Shown here one piece after another: positions 58,671 through 64,000 of a stretch of DNA of 64,000 nt. The position numbers were made by a program, and so were the translations under genes. Every line of letters begins with the position of its first letter. The stretch's first letter is position 1. The stretch comes from Symsagittifera roscoffensis (Eukaryota > Xenacoelomorpha > Acoela > Convolutidae). The notes beneath the pieces are model-generated. The model saw only the letters and a list, made by a program, of their open reading frames with translations. It was not told the DNA's origin and searched no databases. The stretch lies in NCBI RefSeq assembly GCF_963678635.1, contig NC_087062.1, positions 83,536,012-83,600,011 on the forward strand, read 5' to 3'.

Positions 58671-58910
58671 GAGATATGGAATAATCCGCATATTTATTTT
58701 TATCAATCAAAATATAGTTTTTATTTAGCCAACCTTTACAAAACCGAAAAAAAAAATAATAAAATGCAGCACCTGTACTCTGTGACTATCTATCAGAAAA
58801 AGGTATTAAGATGCGATTGGCTATTGGAAACTAAGCTCGAAATACTATTTTAAGAATTGCAAATAGTAGATAAATTTTAAATATTGCAATTTCAATGAAA
58901 CTTTTTGTTG
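58671..58910. other. Unique flank beyond the right arm
   Basis: No gene recognised. The 62-codon frame at 58665-58853 is Lys/Asn-rich and has no motif. Confidence 0.35.
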
Positions 58911-59312
58911 GGGGAGGGCTCTCATGCTTGAAGGACCGAATGCTCGAATAAATTTCAACCAATCAAAACCGCTAAGCGTTTCAATTGGCTAAATGCCTTT
59001 CTCACAAATTCAAAGTCAATATTAACAGAAAATGTATTAAATCAGTCGAAAATAATCAAAAATATTACAAATTAGAACCGCAATATAATCATCAAGATTA
59101 ATGAGGTCAAAATCATAAGAATTTTTCAGTCTTGAAAACTCATCTGCTTATTATCTAATTGGTCAATATTAACACTAATGGCCTGGTTTTATTTTCTTTC
59201 TTAGAGATTTTCGCGATTTACTTTGAGATTTTGAATACTCAATTCTGATTGGCTGAAAGTAAGCTAAAGTTAAATTCAAGCATTCGGTCCTTCAAGCATG
59301 AGGGACGCCACC
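58911..59312. mobile_element. MITE family M, copy 1 (402 bp)
   Basis: Inverted termini share CTCATGCTTGAAGGACCGAAT on one side and its complement on the other. Flanking 9-mers TTTTTGTTG and ATTTTGTTG match at 8 of 9. A 9-bp duplication with long TIRs beginning in G fits Mutator-like MITEs, though an 8-bp hAT/P reading is not excluded. A second copy lies at 60953-61373. Confidence 0.78.
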
Positions 59313-59504
59313 ATTTTGTTGTATAATTCTTACATTATGTTTTAGTTTCATTGAAACATTTTTGATTGGTTAATAACCTAATCATATCGTTTTGAAATAA
59401 CATAGGACTTGATTTAAAAGTTTTTGATAAAATTAAGCAGATTCTGTATTTTTATTTATAGATTCTTGCAGAGCTAAGGTTTAGTAAAGGATTTGTACCT
59501 AAAG

Positions 59505-59734
59505 CAGTAGCGTGTCGAGGGGGAAGACGGAGAGGGGAGGAAGGCGACCGTCTCCCCCCCCCCCCCCCCCCCCCCCTCATTTCTGGTTACCAAATGTTTC
59601 CAAAGGGTCCCTCTTTGATATAACTTTACGACATCCATTTTTGGCTGACCAACCTCAAAATTTTCCAAAAAGTGCCTAAAAACGCTTTTTAACCAACCCC
59701 CCTCTCCCTAGAAAAACTTCTGCGCACGCCACTG
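59505..59734. mobile_element. hAT-like MITE (230 bp)
   Basis: Ends are CAGTAGCGTG and CACGCCACTG. Flanks ACCTAAAG and AGCTAAAG match at 7 of 8. It contains a long C run at about 59555-59577. Confidence 0.8.
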
Positions 59735-59834
59735 AGCTAAAGCATCTACTTTTATACAATTATCAGGAAAAAGTTTTATAATAAACTTAAAAACAAAAAA
59801 TTAAATTTAATTTTAATCAGGTTTTGAATCGACG

Positions 59835-60032
59835 CTAATACAACATCGCAAACAAAGTTACTATGGTCGTCATAAGTACATAGAAATACAAAAACATTCG
59901 ATCCAGAAATTTTGCAAAGTAGTTCCGCAAATACTCTGAGTTCTCGTCACTTTCCAAAACTTCCACATGTTTCACGACGCTTCCGAATTTCTCCTCAACA
60001 GACGACGACTCTTCGGCAACTCCAGGCGTGAC
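59835..60032 (-). CDS. Cys-loop receptor gene: last exon with TM4
   Basis: The frame ends with NYFAKFLDRMFLYFYVLM and further hydrophobic residues before TAA at 59835, matching the fourth membrane helix and preceding amphipathic helix of nicotinic-type channels. The part before it is acidic and Ser-rich (cytoplasmic loop). Immediately upstream, 60062-60033 reads GTAAGT...AAATAAG, which could be a 30-nt intron. Because 30 is a multiple of 3 and lacks stops, the frame runs through it to 60215 and sequence alone cannot decide. The TM3-coding part is not clearly found between here and 60710. Confidence 0.65.
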   Translation of the reverse strand, partial: VTPGVAEESSSVEEKFGSVVKHVEVLESDENSEYLRNYFAKFLDRMFLYFYVLMTTIVTLFAMLY

Positions 60033-60062
60033 CTTATTTCCCCCATTTTTCGAAGTACTTAC

Positions 60063-60215
60063 CAATTTGAACCCATTTGAACTTCGATTTTCTCTTCCCC
60101 ACTTCCGTTGTAGTTTACACGAGACGCGAATTTGTCGTCGGTCAAACCCGGGAATGATTTGACAAGGTGGGAGGCAGAAAAGAAGCATGAAGTTGCTTGA
60201 AATCAGTCGACACAC
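60063..60215 (-). CDS. Possible cytoplasmic-loop exon of the Cys-loop gene
   Basis: An open frame continuous with the TM4 exon, rich in Arg/Lys/Asn (LQRKWGRENRSSNG), ending at a GTAAGT donor (60062). It contains no TM3. Its 5' limit is unclear, and a competing frame is also open. Confidence 0.4.
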
Positions 60216-60339
60216 GTGAAATCACATTCTAGTCGAGATATGAGCAAGGTGACATTTGACTACCTAAATTATTTTTCGGATTATAAGTCCAGTTTCAGAC
60301 AATTAGCCTCTTATTAGATCAGTCATATTTAGTCTCTAG

Positions 60340-60640
60340 GAAGGCTTTGTGGACCCCCCTCCCCTCATAATATTACTGCTTCTGTAGTAATATTGTAAAT
60401 GATATCTTTTAGCATTGTTTAGCCTTTTTTGAGGAGTTTAGCAAAACACGGCGTTTTTTGAAGCGCGCTTTCCTCTGATATAAAGGATAATTGGTGAAAA
60501 CTTCATTAGAAAAATTTTACGGTTCGTAACCAATAATGGGCCAACAATAATTGGTCGGCCAAGACGCATGTCGTAAAATAAAAACCAAAAAGGGGACTTT
60601 GAGCGGCCAGGGGGTCGCCCTTGAACCCGCTACTGTGTTT
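60340..60640. repeat. Possible MITE fragment within the Cys-loop gene
   Basis: The right side ends CGCCCTTGAACCCGCTACTG, a hAT-style terminus similar to the 59505-59734 element. The left end is not clear (CCCCCCTCCCC near 60354). Confidence 0.4.
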
Positions 60641-60709
60641 GATTGAGGTTTCAAGCTTGGGAAACAACCTTTGCCTACAAAAAAAAGCAGGTTGTTCAAC
60701 CACACTTAC

Positions 60710-60936
60710 AAATTACAGCCAAGAAGGTATCAGGTTCTATATAGCAAATGGCTGCCTCTCAGAAGTAGCCAATCTTGGGAAAACTACGGGAGGAGATCTG
60801 AAATTGTTCCCAGAGACACGAACTGTATCGTCATCGCGAACGACACTTTGTCACCTGACTCGGTCGGAATCACAGACACCAGTCCCGACAACAGGTAGAG
60901 CAGTGCGTTCGGGATGACAAAAATGATCACATGGAA
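60710..60936 (-). CDS. Cys-loop receptor gene: TM1-TM2 exon
   Basis: After a CCTTAG acceptor the minus strand reads FHVIIFVIPNALLYLLSG, then IPTESGDKVSFAMTIQFV and ISDLLP. This is the TM1-TM2 pore region of the pentameric Cys-loop family, with the conserved Pro in TM1 and the ESGDKV linker. Beyond ISDLLP (60787) the expected TM2-TM3 linker appears in other frames (RLATSERQPFAI, then YIEPDTFLAVI), ending at a GTAAGT donor (60709). Either single-base errors or real frameshifts separate these pieces. Confidence 0.72.
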
Positions 60937-60952
60937 CTAAGGACGACGATGC

Positions 60953-61373
60953 GGGGGCTATTCTCATGCGCGAAGGACCGAATGGGCGAAAAAATTTGTG
61001 AGCGAAAAACCGAAACCAAAATTAGCCGAAAGTCAATTTTTAAAAAGAAGCAATTGCCATTCAATTAAAATGAATTAAATGAACCAATATTTTGCTTTTT
61101 TCATAATATTGCTTCATTTGCAAAATTTCTGGATCGAATGTTTTTGTATTTCTATGTTTTGTCTGAAATCCTTGAAATATAACATTTGCTCCAATTTGGC
61201 GGCGGTCAGTGACAATTTGAAAATTTTGCATTTTTCTGCCGTTTTTATATTCGGCCAATATCAATATACAGTCCCTGCAAATGTTTACTTTCTTTCCAAA
61301 TTTTAGATTACTGAAATCTGAGTGCCGCATTTTTATTTCGCGCATTCGGTCCTTCGCGTATGACGGATTCCAC
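60953..61373. mobile_element. MITE family M, copy 2 (421 bp), at an exon junction
   Basis: Inverted ends share GCGAAGGACCGAATG. The element is flanked by a perfect 9-bp duplication CGACGATGC (60944-60952 and 61374-61382). It lies exactly between the ligand-binding exon and the TM1-TM2 exon of the Cys-loop gene and makes up almost the whole interval. Confidence 0.85.
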
Positions 61374-61532
61374 CGACGATGCAGCTCCAGTGTGATTGAA
61401 ATGGTGTCCAGAAGATCATTTCTTTGTTCGTTAGAAGTACTTTCAAATTTAGACACTTTGAATGGCGTTTTCAATTCCCAACCATCGTTTTCCGAGTAAA
61501 ATCGCAAGTCAAGTTTTTCTTCCAAGCAGAGT
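61367..61532 (-). CDS. Cys-loop receptor gene: late ligand-binding-domain exon
   Basis: After a TTTTAG acceptor the minus strand reads CLEEKLDLRFYSENDGWEL and ends in TISITLELHRR, the beta-strand leading to TM1 in Cys-loop receptors (family pattern: Ile/Leu-rich strand, then Arg-Arg, then TM1). The Cys fits the second cysteine of the signature loop. The open frame continues to 61061, but that part is MITE sequence, not receptor. Earlier exons were not identified upstream. Confidence 0.62.
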
Positions 61533-61908
61533 CTAAAATTTTAACATTTTTAAGTTTTTTAGGGCACCGCTGTTTTCTGTTAAATTCCTTAAAATTCTGT
61601 TAAAACCCCTTCAAGAAAGAGAGATTGTCAAGTAGATTAAATATGCGAGTTTTTTACCAATCAGATTGCAGCAAAACCCCGAAATTTAAATATAACGCTC
61701 TAGTGCAATTTACTGTTTTTACTGAAGGAGATTGAAATTCTTTAGTATATACCATAGAAGAGAGATTGTTAAGTAGATCTATTTTTCAATAGATCCTCAA
61801 TTGAAAATCCCCACACTTCGCCGTTCAATTACACTATTTTGCTCAATTATTTGTTAAATATGCGTAAATGCATGACATTGAAATATATAAACAATTTTTA
61901 TAGAACGA

Positions 61909-62549
61909 CCGGATCGAGGTGCTCATTTAATGTTTCGACTCTTAAGGGGTTCGGGTCGAGCAGAAATTCGAAGCATATCTCGAGCACGGTCGAAACATAC
62001 CTCTAGCACGATTAAAACTTACCTCGAGCACGGTTAAAGCGGAACCACAGCAGTCGAAATAAACCTCGCGCACAATCGAAATATATCTCGAACAGATATA
62101 TACGGTGGAAAAGTACGGTGGAAAAGTATCAATTGTCCCGCAATAGTTCGCATTCAAAGAGAAAAATGTATTTCAAATACCAACATATTTTTTAACATTT
62201 CCGAAACAAATTGCACACAAGTATATCAAAATATGGAAAAAAGCTCAAAAAAATTTGTCCCCATAAAGCATTTAAAATGCAATTAACTCTAATCATTTCA
62301 ATCTGATAAAAACATCTTAAGATAATACCCGAAAAGCATAACCTATAATGTTTAAATTTGAATAACTCGCGAAACATACATAACTTTGGTAGAGCACGGT
62401 CGAAAGATATCTTGCTGTGTCGAGCACGGTCGAGCACATTTGTTTCGGTCAAGCACATTGGAAACCCACCGAAATTTGGTCGAGACGGTCGAAATCTATC
62501 GATTTTTCGTCGAGAACGTGAAAACATTTAGTGGGCACCTCGACCCGGG
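61909..62549. mobile_element. MITE-like element (~640 bp) with subterminal motif arrays
   Basis: Ends read GGATCGAGGTGCTCATTTAA and its near-complement (GTGGGCACCTCGACCCGG). Inside each end are repeated CGAGCACGGTCGAAA-like motifs (61970-62100 and 62390-62530). Such subterminal repeats are typical transposase-binding arrays. The target duplication is unclear, so the superfamily is not assigned. Confidence 0.6.
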
Positions 62550-63344
62550 AAATGAACTACTAAACTCCTAACTAGTTTTCAAATAATCGGAGCTAATATT
62601 CAATAAGGATACCATTTACAGAAACGGCGCCGAGTTCCTCAGAGAAAACACTAAGGTGTGAAAATACAAAAGAGTGTTGCAATATGATTGGACCAATATA
62701 AAGAAAAACATAAGTATAGAGCCTATGGTATATGCCAGCTTCCCAACCCTTAGAACCTTTAACGGCTCGCGCCTCATCAGCCCCCCCGTATTGTATGTTG
62801 GACTATGATATCTTATTATTCCCCAATCTATCTTCTACAGTCAGATTGTTATGATTCTAAAACGATCTGAATAGAACGCTTTAGACTTAGAAAGTTAGCT
62901 GTTAAATGGGGTGCCGGACATCAAGCCGACGGTACTTCAAGCCGAATTCAAAGCAAGGGACTTCAAGCCGAAATTTTTGTCAAAAAGGGATAAAATGAGA
63001 TTAATTTGAAACTTGTTTCGAATAATTTCTCAATTTCATGAGCTTTCTTCAGAAGTTATTGGGTTTTTCATAATTTTTGAGCCTTGTTCAATTGATGTTG
63101 TAGTATTGGAAATACTACTCGGACAAAAGACCATTGTCTTAATTGTTTATTTAACGACCCAATTAACGAAGCACCTCCCCTTTAAAGGAATGATTTAACA
63201 GTTGACAATTTTTGATTGTTGAAACTCTTAAACATTTCCCTTTTTGGGAGTTGAGTTGAAGAAATCCAATCAAACTTTCAAAGTATCACAAAAAATCAAA
63301 ACAGCCACCAAAAAAATAAAAGACCCACCGACTTAAACTTATTG
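62550..63344. other. No gene recognised; short repeat at 62919-62973
   Basis: TCAAGCCGA occurs three times within 62919-62973, spaced about 14-27 bases. Otherwise this is AT-rich sequence with short unsupported frames. Confidence 0.4.
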
Positions 63345-63730
63345 TTCCGACTTTCGATACGAAAGTAACGAAATATTTGTGCTCGGGGTGGGTTTTTTTT
63401 TCTTCAGACAAATTTCGACTTTTTAACTAGCCATTTTTGACGGAATTTTTTTATATCATTCAAAAGGTATTGCTGTCCTGAGCTTAAATTTGAAAAGATA
63501 TTTTACCTGTGATCGTTTTTCGTAAAGTTATGAGGGTTTAAAGGTTGCCATTTTGGCCATTTTTACCAATTTGGGACAATTAATGCGCGGTAAGAAATCG
63601 TTCCAAATTGGTTGAACGAAGCTCATTTGCCATAATTGATTTGTTACAAGGAACCAAATCTATCTTTTTGTACTTTACATGGCGTGTGGGGGGATGATTT
63701 TCGTAAAAAATTTCAAATTTTAGAAAAAAA
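63345..63730 (+). repeat. Dispersed repeat, copy 2
   Basis: Same family as 38085-38560. It starts TTGTTCCGACTTTCG and reaches GGCGTGTGGGGGGATG near 63680, the reverse of the motif at 37086. Confidence 0.6.
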
Positions 63731-64000
63731 AACTTTCATTTTATTTTATTTCATTTAATTTTTTAAAGTTATTACTGCTCCATAAACCTTATGCTTCGCC
63801 CTGATCCGAGCAGTCTTGTTGTATTTTAAATATAATTGTTGTAATTTCAATTTTAGAAACTGGACGACCTTTTCTAATAATTTATCTGTCTGTGTGGGTA
63901 TGCTTATACAGCCAAAAAATTGAAGTCGTGTTTCTCTTTAACTATCCCCCAATTTTTACCAAAGGCGGAGATTCATTCGCAAATGCCGTTGAATTAGTTG

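Noticed and set aside
58665-58853. 62-aa frame at the right-arm edge
   Set aside because: Crosses the arm boundary, Lys/Asn-rich and without motif; likely chance in AT-rich DNA.
61061-61366. Continuation of the 61525 minus-strand frame as one 154-aa protein
   Set aside because: Only the part before ~61367 fits the receptor; the remainder lies inside the MITE.

Overview
This is AT-rich animal-type nuclear DNA. It has dispersed and tandem repeats, MITEs, LINE and LTR-retroelement remains, short spliced exons with GTAAG/AG borders, and part of a Cys-loop ion-channel gene. No bacterial or organellar genes are visible. The species cannot be named from the sequence. A very short intron candidate and a MITE sitting at an exon junction are reminiscent of appendicularian tunicates, but that is only a weak inference.

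Layout. 1-1440 holds copies of a ~1.28 kb tandem repeat. 1650-4060 is a broken Ty3/gypsy-type element (gag, protease end and RT on the minus strand). From 4306 to about 36859 runs the left arm of a large inverted duplication. Its partner, the right arm, is 45063-58670. The arms share ~13.6 kb: a repeat block, a decayed LINE, a small 5' exon, a hAT-like MITE, an RT zinc-binding relic and a class I methyltransferase gene. Between the arms lie ~3.7 kb of AT-rich DNA, a decayed LTR element (40600-44862) and a 200-N gap (44863-45062). The gap at the junction means a mis-joined pair of haplotypes is as likely as a real palindrome. From 58671 to the right edge come three MITEs and a Cys-loop receptor gene on the minus strand.

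The centrepiece is an 18,849-bp LTR retroelement on the minus strand (12440-31288) inserted in the left arm only. Its two 408-bp LTRs look identical by eye, begin TG and end CA, and are flanked by a TTTT target duplication. The right arm keeps the empty site. In sense order it carries: 5' LTR, PBS-like site, 1.25 kb leader with repeated hairpins, a basic ORF1, a 1208-aa Gag, a 1558-aa Pol (PR-RT-RNase H-IN-GPY/F), a 600-bp spacer, two small membrane ORFs, a 378-codon ORF without any methionine, an envelope-like ORF with one in-frame TAA after its signal peptide, a 597-aa unknown ORF, ~1.56 kb of 3' sequence, and the 3' LTR. The post-pol ORFs are packed like a viral polycistron, with two ATGA stop/start overlaps. 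A decayed relative in the arm spacer preserves the leader, ORF1, gag and the start of pol, so ORF1 and the leader hairpins belong to the family.
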